DNA from: Lepidodermella squamata
Lineage: Eukaryota > Gastrotricha
NCBI GenBank assembly: GCA_047495785.1
Contig: JBLDXI010000024.1
Location: forward strand, 2,418,001-2,482,000
DNA: 64,000 nucleotides
Direction of reading: 5' to 3'
The notes under the pieces: model-generated
Told to the model about the DNA's origin: nothing
Database searches by the model: none
Seen by the model: only the letters and a program-made list of their open reading frames with translations
Position numbers and translations under genes: made by a program
Shown here: positions 23,231-36,117 of the stretch, one piece after another
Layout: each line of letters opens with the position of its first letter
Numbering within the stretch: the first letter of the stretch is position 1

Positions 23231-23623
23231 GACTTTTCAGCAGTGACACTTCAGCAAATGAGGGTCAAATTAAAGAAAATTTCAGCGAAATTTTTATTAA
23301 TTTTTAGTAATTAATAAAATTAATAAAAATAATCCTTGAAGACAAGAAGTGAGCAGTGACAGTTTAGCAGCGACATTTTATCAGTGACAAATGAGCAAGT
23401 GACACTTCATCAATTTTTATTTTTATTTATCACGGGCACTTTTTGAACTTAACTTTAATGCAGCGCATAGAATACGGCTTAAATTCAACTGATGAAATGT
23501 CTCCGCTGAAATGTCACAGCGCAATTGTCACTGAGATAAACATGATAAATTTGAAAAAAATCACTGCTAACTTGTCACTGATGAAAAGTCACTGATGATT
23601 TGACCCTCGTTTGCTGAAAAGTC
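23231..23623. mobile_element. Non-autonomous element with GACTTTTCAGC...GAGGGTCAAAT inverted ends
   Basis: The left end (23231-23270) reads GACTTTTCAGC, a 14-bp insertion, then AAATGAGGGTCAAAT. The right end (23598-23623) is the inverted form with one mismatch. The interior contains many AGTGAC/GTCACT modules in both orientations, so the single strand could fold extensively. There is no coding capacity. Its superfamily is not identifiable from the ends alone, and I could not settle a target duplication. Confidence 0.6.
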
Positions 23624-24199
23624 GTACAACCATTTTTACACCGTCAAAATTCAATTTTTTGCTGACCTTCGGAGTTATGCCGTGCTCAATTCATTATGAA
23701 ATTTTCAAACCTCCCGATGTAAGGGAGAGAAAATCTTATACCAGCTATGCCAATTTACACGCAATTATCGAAATTAATATTTTTGCAGGGCGGAATTTCA
23801 AGAGGTGAAGAGCAATGAATTTTTTTTTTGAAAAAATTAATGCGCCTTATCTTTTTATATTTTTCTTGAATTTAGACCCAAAACGGTCAAAAAAACTGAA
23901 AATTTGCATAGCCATTCCGCATGATGCAATTAATTACCTGATAATTTTCAACTTTATTCATGAGCGTTTTCGATCGCCAAAACTCGTATAATCATCAAAA
24001 TGTACATATAATCGCCATTAATTTCATACACCTTTGCATGAAATATCATAATTTTTTGGGTTGGGGCTCATTTGTAATCCTCAAAAAAACATCCGCCTTA
24101 TCACCGCGTTACGGTAGTTTAGTTTTATTCCTCTGTATTTATCGCAGTCTAATATCGATCACATCCAGTCTATCATTCGAATAGAATTTTCCCCAGCCA
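23624..24199. other. Intergenic region, no gene seen
   Basis: AT-rich sequence with no recognisable exon, downstream of the minus-strand protease copy 2. Confidence 0.35.
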
Positions 24200-27100
24200 T
24201 TAAATTTGTAAATAAGTTATGATCCAGTCAATAACTTTGCAGACTTTGCCATTAACACTAGGATACCGCGGCTCAGCACAGCCATTTCCGAACGAAACGA
24301 CGCCTTGAAGGGTTCCGAATCCGTTCTTGTAGCAAACAACCGGGCCACCCGAGTCGCCCTGGCACGTATCCAGGCCGCCGAACCCGAGCAAACCGGCGCA
24401 CAATCGATTCGCCGTCGTAAATTCCTCAATGGAAACTTTATACTGATCAGCGCATTTTTGATCGTCGACAATAGGCACAACACCTTTTAGGATGACGGGT
24501 GATGAAACAGGTCCGAACCAGCTTTTTCGGCCGTAACCGGAGATGAGAACATTCTCACCCGGTTGGCAGGTTTCGTCGCAGTTGGCTGGCAGGCAGGCTG
24601 GTCGGATCGACCACGTGTCCAACGGTACTGATTGGTCGACTTCGATGAGGCAAAAATCGTTGTCTAGCGAGCCGGTTTCTCGGGCTTTGTAACCAGGGTG
24701 GCTAATGGTTCGCTTGACGTTGCGAGTCACATTCCCGCCAAATACGACATAATTTGGGCTAAATTAATTTAAGTTGAAATTACGATTTGTCAGAGTTTTT
24801 CATAATTTTTTACCTTGCATCACAGCAATGAGCCCTTGAAAATAAAAATAGAATTGAAAAGATCAGAAAAATTAAGTAGGATGAATCATCCAATTTTTCA
24901 ATTCAGCGTGTCCCATAAGTAACGCAGGCAAAGAAAATACACGGAAAGGGGTTCAGAAACCCTAAAATGAGAGATGAAGTCACATTTCATGGCAAAATTT
25001 TATTTAGAAAAATTTTAAAAATCACGAGAATAGAATTAATGGAATTAAACAAGTCCGGCTGAGAAAAATACCGAAAATTACCGAACCAGTTACCATCGGG
25101 ATTTTCCGGGTTTTCTCAACCCAATTTTTTATTTCTTCAGTTAAATCGCGGATAAAAGGTAGAATATTCTTTCGGCGGGTTTAATTTTTCAAAGTTAAAT
25201 GAATTTCCTGCAAGAAGTTACCAAATTAATAATAGTTCCGCAACTTCTGGGACACGCTGTAATTATTGAAATAATGTATTACATAACATTTCAATCAATT
25301 TCAAAAAATTAGGTAAAAATTCAAAATTTTACACAAGAGACTTGAATGGGTTTTCATAAAATAAATAAAATTTTCAAATTCTTTCAAATTTTGACATTTA
25401 ATTTGGAAGTTTTATTTTAAATAATTTTAAAATTTAAAGCTTCTCACGCGGTCAAAACCCAAGTATCAGAGAGAACAGTGCCGCCACATTCAACATCCAG
25501 ATAAACCTATGAAAAACAGATTTCATTCAAACTTCTGAAAATAAAATTTCATAATTTTTTACCTGCCAAGGAACTTCATTGTCCTCAGCCTCTAAACCGC
25601 CAACAATGGTAACTTTAGGCGCGTATTCTTCGCCCGAATTCCAGTACTGGCTATGTCCACATCCGTTGTAAGGACTCGACTGGGGCGCTACAACCTTGTA
25701 ATCAGGCTGGGTTAACAGCTTCGGCACCAGGCCGGCGTTTTGCATCGCAATTTGCCCAGCATAATGGGCGTTGATTTCATTCTTCGATAGCTCAAAATCA
25801 CACACTAACACCTCGTCAATATTGCCGGCAAAATTTGACCCAATTATGTAAGGACAATGCGCCGACGAGACTGATCCATTTGTTTTTACCGAGTCAGCAA
25901 AAATCTGTTGAAAAAACCGAATATTAGCGAGAATAATTTTTTTATAACAGCAAATTTCAAGACCCTATTCGTGTAGACTGAAGCGACGCCATCGCCGAAA
26001 ACGACGCAAATTTGCGTGTATTTTTCAAAAGTTTTATAACCAACGGGATTAGTGGTGACATTCAGCTTTTGGGAATCGGTGAAACTGGCGGCGACGTTGA
26101 TGAAATCTCGACCGTCAGATTTGAAATCAGTGATGTGAATCGAGAAGGCGCCTTTTCCGTTATCGTCGGCGTTTGATAAAAGTACACCTGGTTGCTCGGC
26201 CGAAGAATTACTCCTGTTCAATTTTTTTAATTTTAAAATAAAGTAGCAAAAATCAGAGTTGAAAAAATTAAAAAATCATAAAAAAATCCAGCCTAATTAA
26301 AAATTAGAAAATCTCCTCGATAGAATTCAAAACTTAAAAAACCAAAAGATGATGGAAGTTATGAAATTTTAAATAATTTTCAAAAATTTGAAAAAAATTC
26401 TTTAAATTTCTATCACCTGTAAAATAGACACCACGAAGCTGATTTGCCGAAGCTGGCCGATTTCATGCCTGGAATTTCAACACGGCCATTTTCGACCCTG
26501 AGCGACGCCCAGCCACGTGCCGATGTCGAGTTATCAATTGAGAAGCTGCCTTGACCCGTCGACGTGAATCTCGATGTTGAATGGTCATTGATGTCGTTAT
26601 CGAATGGCAGGTACAACCGGCATTGCCGGCTGTTAGCCGGGGGCTGTTGAGGCGGTTGAACGGTTATTGAAGCGTTGATTTCACAATGGCAAGACAGAAG
26701 ATCAAAGTAAAGCCCCTCGGGACATTTGGCCAACGATGAATCATCTTCTCCTGAAAATGTAATTTTGTTAAAAATTGTCGAGTTAACTTGAAAATTTTGA
26801 ATATTTTTTTTAAGATAATTTTCTAAATTTTTTAATTAATTTTCAGTTTTCAATTTTTTAAATGACTAATTAGTATCTGAGGTAGCAATTTTTCAATGTT
26901 TTATGAGTTAAATTTAAATTTTTAAAATTTAAAATTCAGCAATTTTACTCTTTATCCCTTTGGTTCGTACCTAAAATGAGAAAAGCATCCGGCTGGTTAG
27001 GAACCGAAGATAAAATAACACCGTACGAGTCCTCGCAAACAGTGGAATTGATCAGAACAGGCGATTTAGTACTCGTTGGGATAATCACGTCGTTCAATAA

Positions 27101-27544
27101 GCATTGATCTAAGCAAGTCGCATCTTCATCACAGGAACAAGTCGCCGCGTTGAACCGAGTTCCAGCCGGGCAGCACATCGCATGGCTGATGTGATTCGAA
27201 CAGGCGATAAAGGCCGCGCAATTGCCGTCCGGCGATGCGAAACACGCATCACCAGCCGATGAGCTACACGCGTCACTGCACGGCGTTTTCGGGTCCTCGG
27301 GCGAGCATTGCAGAATGGCTTCATTCCAGAAGGTTCCGCTCGGGCAGGTCTGCAGCTGGCCGATAGCTGTAGTTTCGTTGATGAAGAGGCACTGGTAGAA
27401 GCGGTGGCAGTTATCCGGGTCAGCGTAGTGGTCTTTGGCATTGCGACTTCCGGAACAGCCGAAGCAGAACTCGTTAGGATCGGGCGCCGCTAGCGTTGCT
27501 CCAGCCAAGCAGAAAGTGACATAGAGTGAGAAAAAATTAAGCAT
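24200..27544 (-). CDS. Chitin-binding/LamG-like/trypsin serine protease, copy 2
   Basis: Exons on minus: 27544-26971, 26750-26417, 26213-25964, 25905-25563, 25506-25448, 24834-24814 and 24758-24200. The signal peptide (to about ATLAA) is followed by two peritrophin-A-like modules (DPDNCHRFYQC, GTFWNEAILQC, then CFASPDGNCAAF). The LamG-like domain (CRLYLPFDNDIND) precedes CGHSQYW, and trypsin starts at IVGGLEA. The triad is AAHC (21-bp exon), NDFCLIE and QGDSGGP. Asp before TCQGDSGG gives trypsin-like specificity. Its chitin-binding exon is almost identical to that of copy 3, while its trypsin exon is the most divergent of the three (GNGCAEPRYPSVNG). Confidence 0.85.
25063..25263. repeat. Uninterrupted copy of the repeat that hosts the MITE at 3023
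   Basis: Lying in an intron, it matches 2939-3022 (ATTACCGAACC, TTTTCCG, TTTATTTCTTC) and then 3552-3655 (CGGCGGGTTTAATTT, ACTTCTGGGACACGCTGTA) without the intervening 529 bp. Confidence 0.65.
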
Positions 27545-28675
27545 CTATAAATCAATAGAAAGCTTAGTGTGAGTTATTGCCATGGCGATATGCTAAACGC
27601 TGCGAAAATAACGATTTATTCTGATGTTGATAGCTCTGAAATCAATCTCACCTATGGAAGCCAACACCAGATATTACACAAAATTACCATAACTGGCGTG
27701 AGTTTGTAGCTTGGGAGTTCCTCTCACTTGGGGCCCTGGTAGTACCATATTCAAAATTTATCTGAATTCTTGCTTGAAAATCACCCTTATAATTCATCCG
27801 CCGAAAGCATGAATTTAGTTTTGGTATCTGAAGCCATGCTTTCGGTAAATGAATTACGGCAAGTTTTTCTTGATAAATTGAAGTTCTATTGTAAAATAAA
27901 GCCCTTGAGCGTACGTAGAAGTAATCAATTGAAAGTTTTAAATTTTTCGCACGGGCCCAGACAGAACATTCGCGTGCTGGAAACCTGAACATATAAAATT
28001 GTCTGCGGAGAAATGGCGAGGTCAACATTTTATTCTGAATTTTCATTCCGTCTGTTTCAAAACTAGCCTATGAATTCTGAAATTTTTGAAAATGAACAAA
28101 AATTACTTTTGAGTTGGCACTGTAATTTTCTGGCTAGATTCCATGGAGATTTCAGAAAATGAAAAATAAAATTCCACGCTGAATTTGAGGTTCTATTAGG
28201 GCTAGAATTGTCCAAAATGAGGTTCTTTGAGTTTCCGATCTTCCTTTGAATTGATATTACAGCAATATCTGTTGTTATCTTGACGCATTATGAAAGGGTT
28301 TAGATTGAATGAGCTTCGACCCGCTGAAGTGAATAAGGCATTTTCACAGCATTGTTAAAGTTCGAAAATTCCGGTAAAGACTGTTTTACATTTGGATATA
28401 ATGCTTGGAAAAAGATTGACTTGAAAAAAATTCGTCAATTTTTCCGTAAATTCCAATCAGGTTTCTCTTCTTTGTACCCACCAAAGCCCTGGAAAAAACA
28501 AGGAAAATAACCTGTCATATGGGCTTAGTTTATTCGTTCAAGGATTTCCAAATAGACGTATCATGGATTTCATATAATATTATATAATTTTCTCCTAAAT
28601 ACTTAAATATTCACGGAATTTGTCGTCAATCGTCAAATCAATAGATTTATCGAGCTATTGTGCGCGAGAAGTCGT
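27545..28675. other. Intergenic region between protease copies 2 and 3
   Basis: About 1.1 kb. I see no exon, RNA gene or clear repeat. It should contain the promoter of copy 2, but no convincing TATA box is visible. Confidence 0.35.
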
Positions 28676-31600
28676 TCACAATGAGACGTAGCTCTTGATC
28701 CAGTCCAGCACCTGGCAAACATCAGCGTAGATGCCAGGAAATCGCGGTTCAGCACAGCCTACGCCGGTCGAGGTCAGGCCCTGAAGGACGAAATAGCCAT
28801 TTTTGAAGCAGCTGAGGGGTCCGCCAGAATCGCCACCGCACGTATCGATACCGCCCTCGCCGTCATAGGCAGCGCAAAACGCCTTTGTCTCAGCGAGAGA
28901 GCCATTTTTAGCGCTGTATTTCGCATAACGCTGCTCGCATAGCGAATTCTCGATAATTGGGACAATTGCTTTGAGCTGGTGCTTTGTAGTTGGGCCCATG
29001 TCGCTGGTAGCGCCGTAGCCGGAAATCAAAGTCAGCTCACCGGGGGAGCAAGTGTCGGCGCAATTGTTTGGCAGGCAAATGGGCCGAATCGACCAGCCGT
29101 CGAGAGGGATCGGCTCTTCGAGTTCCAGGAGGCAGAAATCGTAATAGATGGTAGGATCAGCGCTGTCGTTGAAATAAGGGTGAAGAATGTTGCGAGCTGT
29201 TTTTCGCACTGTTTTGTACAGAGGCAGGGTTGCGTTCAGACTGCCTTGCCAGCCGTAATTGGTCCCAACCAAGACTAGAGTTTCGCTGTAAAAAAATCGA
29301 AATAAGCTGGGTCAATTTTACATTAATTGATAGCTCACATTACACGTTCTGGTAGCGAACAACAATGACCGCTGAAAATGTAAAAGAAAACAAATAATGA
29401 CAGCACTCATTAGGATTATCTTTGAATAATTGTAAGTCTTACAGGACCCATGGTTTTCGAAGGTTGGAAGTAAGCATTTGGTCGAAAAATTCTGAATTTT
29501 ATTGATTTTGCTGATATTTTTAAATTTTTTTAAATTTTATACCTGATTTTGCCAATTTGGGACACATAATTTGGAAAATAAGCGCCTAAGTTTGGACAAT
29601 CATCTGCACATCCAACGAAGTTATGCTCAAAGATTCGACCTGTAATTTTGGTCGAATTTTGAAGAAAATTAGGAAAGGCTGGTTCATCCTCAAGTTCAAG
29701 AAAAACTTCGATATTTTTTATTCCAAATTTGCCTAATTGCCCTGTTTCACTATATACGATTGCTACCGTAGTTTTTCCGTAGCACTACGGTAAAACTACG
29801 GAAAAACTACGGCAAGTACTACGGAATGACTACGGTAAAAAAAACATAATCAAAATATGTACGAGATGCCTTGAAAATATAGTTACCAAACTATTTTCAG
29901 TTAGAGACGTCACTGTCTAGTCGGGGATAAGTGTCGAAAACTTCACTGAAGTGGTAGGGGAAGTTTAAGGTAAAATCTCAAGGATAAGTCGAAGAGCACT
30001 GTTTTGGCGTTTTTGACGCGTCATAACCGCTAAACCGTGGGCCCCCGCGGGCTTGAAATCTTTCGGGGTTAGAGAACCGAGGGCCCTCTATTCGTCTGTC
30101 ATGATTAGAACCCGAAGAAAAGGTTCCCTGGCATTGAAAACTGGCCGCAAAACACCCCTGAAAGTACAGTACTTTTCCAGCCATTGAGCCAAATGGGCGT
30201 TTTTGACGCGTCATAACCGCTAAACCCTGGGCCCCGCGGGCTTGAAATCTTTCGGGGTTACAGAACCGAGGGCCCTCTATTCGTCTGTCATGGTTAGATC
30301 CATGCTTACCTTGATCCTTATAGGTATTTATTTCATATATTATCAAGGCCGAGAACAGCCCGTTAATCGCTTCATACTTTGTGAAGTAGTGGGTGGCATA
30401 ATTGGTTGGGGGGCATGGGTGATTTAATGAGTAAATCAGTATTGGTGGTTCGATTGACTGCGGCCGCTCACTGCATTTTTTATTTTTTCCTGATTTTTTT
30501 GACCGTATTTGCTGCTTCTACGGTAGAAATCAGCACTACGGAAAAACTACGGAAAAACTACGGCAATTTCTACGGTAGAACTACGGTAAAAATTCCCACA
30601 TGCGAAACTGAACAGATATCCTACTTAAATTGAGCTACCTTCCGAGTTTAGTTTTGCGTTTCGGATTTCGAAGCGAGAAAAAGGGTATGAGAATGTTCCG
30701 AATTTCCTTCTTAATTTCAGATGATTAAAACTTCAATACAAATTTAATTTAATGAGAACAAATTATGAAAAAATTGAATTTCTGTATTTTACGAATTGAA
30801 ACACATTTCTTAGCTTTTTTTAATCCAATAGAAATTTGAAATACTCGATTCATTTTAATGTATTTTGAATTTTCCCAAGATTTTTCTGGCCATGAGATAT
30901 GCGCTCTCTACACACTATTTAAGTTTGGATTAAATGAGGTCACGAAACTCGGCCTAATCTTGAAAAATTCTTACGCGGTGATAGCCCATCGATCACTCAA
31001 TACAACTGCACCGCATCTGTAGGGTCGAGGGCGCTTTTCGACTCTGATCAAGAGAAGAGCCTACATACCAGAGAAGCACAGAATAACAACAGAATTTTCA
31101 ATCCTTAATAATTTACCTGCCACGGGAACTCGTTTTCAGCAGATTCCGTACCGCCGACAACCTGCAGACGCGGAGCCAACTCTTCCCCAGAATTCCAGTA
31201 ATCGCTATGGCCACAGGCGTTGTAAGGACTCGGCTGCGGCTGAGTGGTTCTGTACGTCGGGCGAGCAGTCAGCGGGGGCGGGATAAGACCGGCGTTTTCA
31301 AGCGCAACACGCCCCGCATAATGCGCATCCACTTCGAAAGGCGTCATAGCAAAATCGCAAATCAGAACTTCATCAATGTTGCCATCGAAATCGCCGAATG
31401 CTGGGTCTGTTCCTATGACGTAGGGGCAATGAGATACGGCGAGAGATCCGCTGGTCGAATATTCAGTAGCATTTGCCTATAAAGTATAGAATAATGGCAA
31501 ATATTCTTGACAGTACGATTTCCTTACATCATTGTTGTAGATAACGACTTTGCCTTGTCCAAAAACTGCGCACAGTTGCGAGTACTGCTCGCCAGTTGCC

Positions 31601-32804
31601 GATGTGTGGTTTGCGACCGAGCTGAAGTTGACCAGAAGTTCGGGTTGGGACAATTTCAACAGAACACGATAAGCATTGTCATTCTTTTCAATGATCGACT
31701 CGTGGGCGAAGGACAAAGAAAATTCAGAACTTCCACGACCATTGCTGTTCGAGACAATGCCTCCAGTTACATTGGACGCAGGCCTAAGAAAAAACGAATT
31801 AAAATTGATCAACTAATGATTTCAATACTAACCGATAAAACAAGCAGATTGACATAGATTTTCCAAAGCTGACCGACTTCAAACCAGGTATTTCAATTTT
31901 GCCTTTGTTGATGCGAAGTGAACCTCGACCGCGGGCCGATGTGCTGTCGTCAATGGAATAGGTTCCGTAACCGTCGGTTTTGAAGTGGGAGATGGAGTGA
32001 TCTTGAATGTCACTGTCGAATGGCAGATATAAGCGGCATTGGCGGTTTCCAGATGGCTGTTGCGTTGGTGTATCGAAAGTTGGTTGTAGTTCGCATCGGC
32101 AGCTGCTGAGTTCGAAGTTCAAGCCATCGGGGCATGTACTAACATGCTGGTTCTCTTCAGCTTTAGAAATGAAGAATATTCAATGAACAATTTGGAAGTT
32201 CAAAAATAAAATCGTTCAATAAATTACCGAGAATTATAAAGGACTGTGGAGAACCAAGTACGATAGAAATGAGAGTTCCGAATGAGTCCTCGCAAACTGT
32301 CCCGTTGATCAGAACAGGCGATTTAGTACTCGTTGGGATGATCACGTCATTCAACACGCATTGATCCAAGCAAGTCGCGTCTTCATCACAGGAACAAGTC
32401 GCCGCGTTGAACCGAGTTCCAGCTGGGCAGCACATCGCATGGCTGATGTGATTCGAACAGGCGATAAAGGCCGCGCAATTGCCGTCCGGCGATGCGAAAC
32501 ATGCCTCGCCAGCCGATGAGCTACACGCGTCGCTGCACGGCGTTTTCGGGTCCTCGGGCGAGCATTGTAGAATGGCTTCATTCCAGAAGGTTCCGCTCGG
32601 GCAGGTCTGCAGCTGGCCGATAGCTGAGGTTTCGTTGATGAAGAGGCACTGGTAGAAGCGGTGGCAGTTCTCAGGGTCCGCGTAGTGGTCTTTGGCATTG
32701 CGGCTCCCGGAACAGCCGAAGCAGAACTCGTTGGGATCGGGTGCTGCTAGCGTTGCTCCTGCGAAGCAGAGAATGAAACAAGATGATATGAGAAAATCCT
32801 TCAT
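28676..32804 (-). CDS. Chitin-binding/LamG-like/trypsin serine protease, copy 3
   Basis: Exons on minus: 32804-32228, 32160-31833, 31783-31528, 31476-31127, 31060-30975, 29371-29339 and 29285-28676. The start is the ATG at 32804; the frame is open further upstream only from a non-ATG codon. Domain order equals copies 1 and 2: signal peptide, two chitin-binding modules, LamG-like (CRLYLPFDSDIQDH), CGHSDYW, VVGGTES. The triad is AGHC, YDFCLLE and GGDSGGP; the residue before GDSGG is Gly instead of Gln. The intron before the His exon is about 1.6 kb and contains a CTACGG-rich element. Exon 1 is almost identical to copy 2, but the trypsin domain resembles copy 1 (TSTGVGCAEPRFPG, DVCQVLDWIKSY). 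Confidence 0.85.
29762..30595. mobile_element. CTACGG-rich repetitive element with internal 104-bp direct repeat
   Basis: Arrays of ACTACGGAAAA-type units lie at 29766-29840 and 30516-30592. Between them are two near-identical copies of a 104-bp sequence, 30006-30109 and 30196-30298, each with GACGCGTCATAACCGC, a GGGCCC..GCGGGC block and GAGGGCCCTCTATTCG. The whole sits in an intron of protease copy 3 and explains its length. Treating the two arrays as ends of one non-coding element is inference; no target duplication was established. Confidence 0.5.
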
Positions 32805-32837
32805 TTCTAATCGGTTAAAATGGTGTTTGATGAGCAA

Positions 32838-33243
32838 ATCTTGAAACTAATTCTCTCAGCCCTTTTTTCCGTGTCATGTCGTGCTTCTAAATCGTGTGCT
32901 TTCCACCTGTTCAGCAGTGTGTCACTGTTGACATCATTCAATATTTTCTTTTTATTGAACCTGAAAAATTTAGACGATCGACAATTTTGAAAAGCACAAA
33001 AGATATGTAATTGATATGATCTAGCAACTTTTTCACTCTTTTTTGGTGCTGGCCAAAGTCACAAAAGTCTCAATAATAATTTCTTTCATCATAAATTGCT
33101 GAACTAGAAGCAAGAATAAGGTGAATCAAGCCAGAGATGAGTCCTGCTTCGCTGTTCGCTGAAGTCCAATCTTATTTTATTGGAATGTTTTATTACCTAT
33201 GTCTATAATTATATAATATATAGCATTAAATTCATAAGCCTTG
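32838..33243. other. Intergenic region
   Basis: Between protease copy 3 and glycosyltransferase copy 3. The left half should hold the protease promoter. No feature is certain. Confidence 0.3.
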
Positions 33244-34319
33244 CTACCGCTTTCCTGTCTCTTCTAAGCCAGATTCGTACAGGAAACCTTCCCAGTCGTT
33301 CTGCCACGAGTATCCCGAGTACTGAACGACATAGGCCTTCGGAAAACTCGCTTTACACGCCTTAGGGTCATGCGTTCCTTTTCGAGGATTGCAAAGATCG
33401 CCAATAGGTTTATCGCCCTCGCTCCAATGGTAAGGATAGATAAGGCCGGGCTCTAGAATCCGGATGTCTCGAACTGTTGGTGAGCCAATGATCACATCGT
33501 TATCGATCTCCGCTTCATTGCGCCAAGCACTCCACAACCATCTGTAATTTCGGATTGTTTCATAGAATATCACCGGACCTGTTATGTAGTCTGGCCTGTT
33601 TAGACAAGGAACAGTAATTAAACTTTTAAAACTATGAGGGAAAATTCCAACCTAGCAGAAACCGCCATGGTTTGAGTGGCTATGGATATTTTCAGAACAG
33701 TTAGCAGCCAAATTTGATGACCGGGCGCTGACGCCATCCAAGCAGCTGGTACATTGTCACTGTGATTGAACTTATTCTGCATGTAGCCTGCACAGATTAC
33801 CAATTTTTTTAACCAAAATAGTTTTTTATTGAAATTACCTAAGATGACAGGGTGGGACGCATTAGTCACAATTAAATCCATAGATTTGATTGGTTCTGTG
33901 TCGAGGTCAGCGTAAATGCCGCCATATCGATGCATGTATAGATAGCGGGCTACGTCAGCACGTTCGACGCCCACTGGGAAAGCGTCGTAGTAAGGTTGAA
34001 GCCAGGGATAGTGGCACTTGACCAGCAGATAATTCTCCTCATCGGTCCACAGATGATGCGACCAGTCCGGGTGCATTTGCATCCAGGTCCTCCGATATTG
34101 AGCATAATTTTCAGGTAGAGTTTCGTTTTTCCAGGACTGATGTAAAATCCTCGGAATTTGTAGTGAGTAATAACTCGTCGCGAAATCTGGTAGATTGTCA
34201 CAGGCAGATTTGTTCCATTTTTGCCGGCTCAATACTGTGAACCAGCTGATGATGGTAAGGATTGAGCACAGGCCGCATAGAACCGCGAAAAAAGCCCAGT
34301 TTAACTTGGCTAGTTGCAT
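33244..34319 (-). CDS. DXD-type glycosyltransferase, copy 3
   Basis: Exons on minus: 34319-33839, 33787-33652 and 33595-33244. The N-terminal signal anchor covers about residues 9-30. The catalytic region has IPRILHQSWKNETLP, HHLWTDEENYLLV, ERADVARYLYMHRYGG and YADLDTEP, then GHQIWLL and ILEPGLIYPYHWSE at the C-terminus. Intron 1 (33788-33838) is only 51 bp and open in frame, so an unspliced read-through product would stay in frame. Closest to copy 4 in RADVARYLYMHRYGG and in the tail GLEETGK. Codon use is AT-biased, unlike copies 1 and 2. Confidence 0.85.
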
Positions 34320-35025
34320 TTTTTGTTCAGGCTATAGTGTTATGCAACACTTTCATTACTACGCTACAGCACGACGAAGTTTAACGTTCTCAATTTACAC
34401 ATATACGCCTATACAAACATGAAAATGTAGGGCAATTACCTAGCATGCGGTTCACCGTGCCTTTCATGATACATAGTAGGTAAAAAAAGCGTTAAACATG
34501 GCATAGGTATAGCGTAAGAACACACTCATAAGCAAACAGTAGGCATCCGGAAAAGCTGGCGAGATTATCTCGCGTCAACAGTTTACTTGCGCCCTAGATT
34601 GCAGTTCTACTCCGACCTCGTGAAGCTCAGGAAAAATGACAGTATCCGGCCGAATGCCTTCTGAAGTCGCGACTGCTTCTGTTAAAAATTACCATCAAAA
34701 TAAATAATTTGGCTTATCAATTTCTCCAGCTTCATCAGCTTTCTGCGTTTCGTTTATTATAATTGAGGCCTAATGTGAGCCTAATTAGGGAGAAGCCAAA
34801 GTTCGAAAGAGACCAACAAAGTTCTGGCCAAAAATTGATTAATGCAGCTATAGTGAAAATTGTGTTACTTATCGATGCAAGAATGGTTTAATTGCGTAAA
34901 TTTGTTTCAGCCCTGTCTCGATTCGGCGAGATCCTAAGCTCATCAGAGTGCGTTTTGTCTTGATCACAGCTAAGCACAATATTTTGCCAACAGGTAAACA
35001 CGCACCTTTTTATACGACTAAGACT
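34320..35025. other. Intergenic region between glycosyltransferase copies 3 and 4
   Basis: About 0.7 kb without recognisable exon, repeat or RNA gene. It holds the upstream region of copy 3. Confidence 0.35.
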
Positions 35026-36080
35026 TTATTTTCCTGTCTCTTCAAGTCCAGCTTTATCGAGAAAGCCCTCCCAATCTTTTCGCCAGGAATATCCTGAATA
35101 TTGAACAACATAAGCATCCGGGTAGTTCTTTTTGCATAGCTCAGGACTGTGAGTATCTGAGTGCGGATCGCAGAGCAGGCCAATCGGTGTTTTACTTTCG
35201 CTCCAATGATACGGGTAGATGAGGCCCGGCTCCAAGATGCGAAGGTCCCGAACTATCGTCGAGCCCTTATAGTAAATATCGCCTTCTGGAGCCGGTACAC
35301 TATTCCAAATCTCCCATAACTTTCCGTAATCCAAAATAGCCTGAAAGAATATTACGGGTCCTGTGATGTAATCTGGCCTGGAAAAGGATCAAAAATGGAA
35401 TGACGCTAATCATAACAGCGATTTCCTACCTCGAACTTTTTGGCATAGACCTAGCTGCTATCCTGATCTTCAATAAGGTCAAGAGCCAAATGGGATGCCC
35501 TGGAGCTGACGCGATCCAGGCCGCAGGGATGTTGTCCAATTTCGCATAATAACTTGTCATGTAGCCTGCGAAATATCACTTCAATTTCTTGAATCCGGCC
35601 TCGTAAAATTTACCAAAAATTACCGGCTGAGTGATATTTTCCAGCAGTATATCCATCGGCTTGATAGGTTCCGTATCAAGATCTGCATAAATCCCGCCAT
35701 ATCGATGCATGTATAGATATCGGGCAACATCCGCACGTTCAACACCGACTGGAAAATTGTCGTAATAGGGGAGCAGCCATGAGTAATGGCATTGAACCAA
35801 CAATCTATTCTCTTCATCTGTCCACAGGTGATGCGTCCAGTTTGGATGCATTTCCAGCCATGTTTTTCGATAACGGGCGTAATTTTCCGGCAATGATTCA
35901 CTTTTCCACGACTGGTGGAAAATTTTAGGAATTTTATCCGAGCCGTAGTTATGCTCGAAATCAGGAAGCTCGCTGCAAGATTTATTAGTTTGAGGTAATG
36001 CGGTAATTTCTGTCGTAGTCGTTGATTTTGTGGTTAAAGTGGTTGATGGAGTTGAGGTAGTGGTAGTAGTGGTAGTGGTT

Positions 36081-36117
<37 letters not shown>

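Noticed and set aside
23340-23600. Possible CRISPR-like regularly spaced AGTGAC repeats
   Set aside because: Repeats are too short, occur in both orientations, have irregular spacing, and sit inside inverted ends in an animal genome; a transposable element fits better.
27684-28046. 120-codon minus frame between protease copies
   Set aside because: No signal peptide, domain or paralogue in the window; composition looks random.
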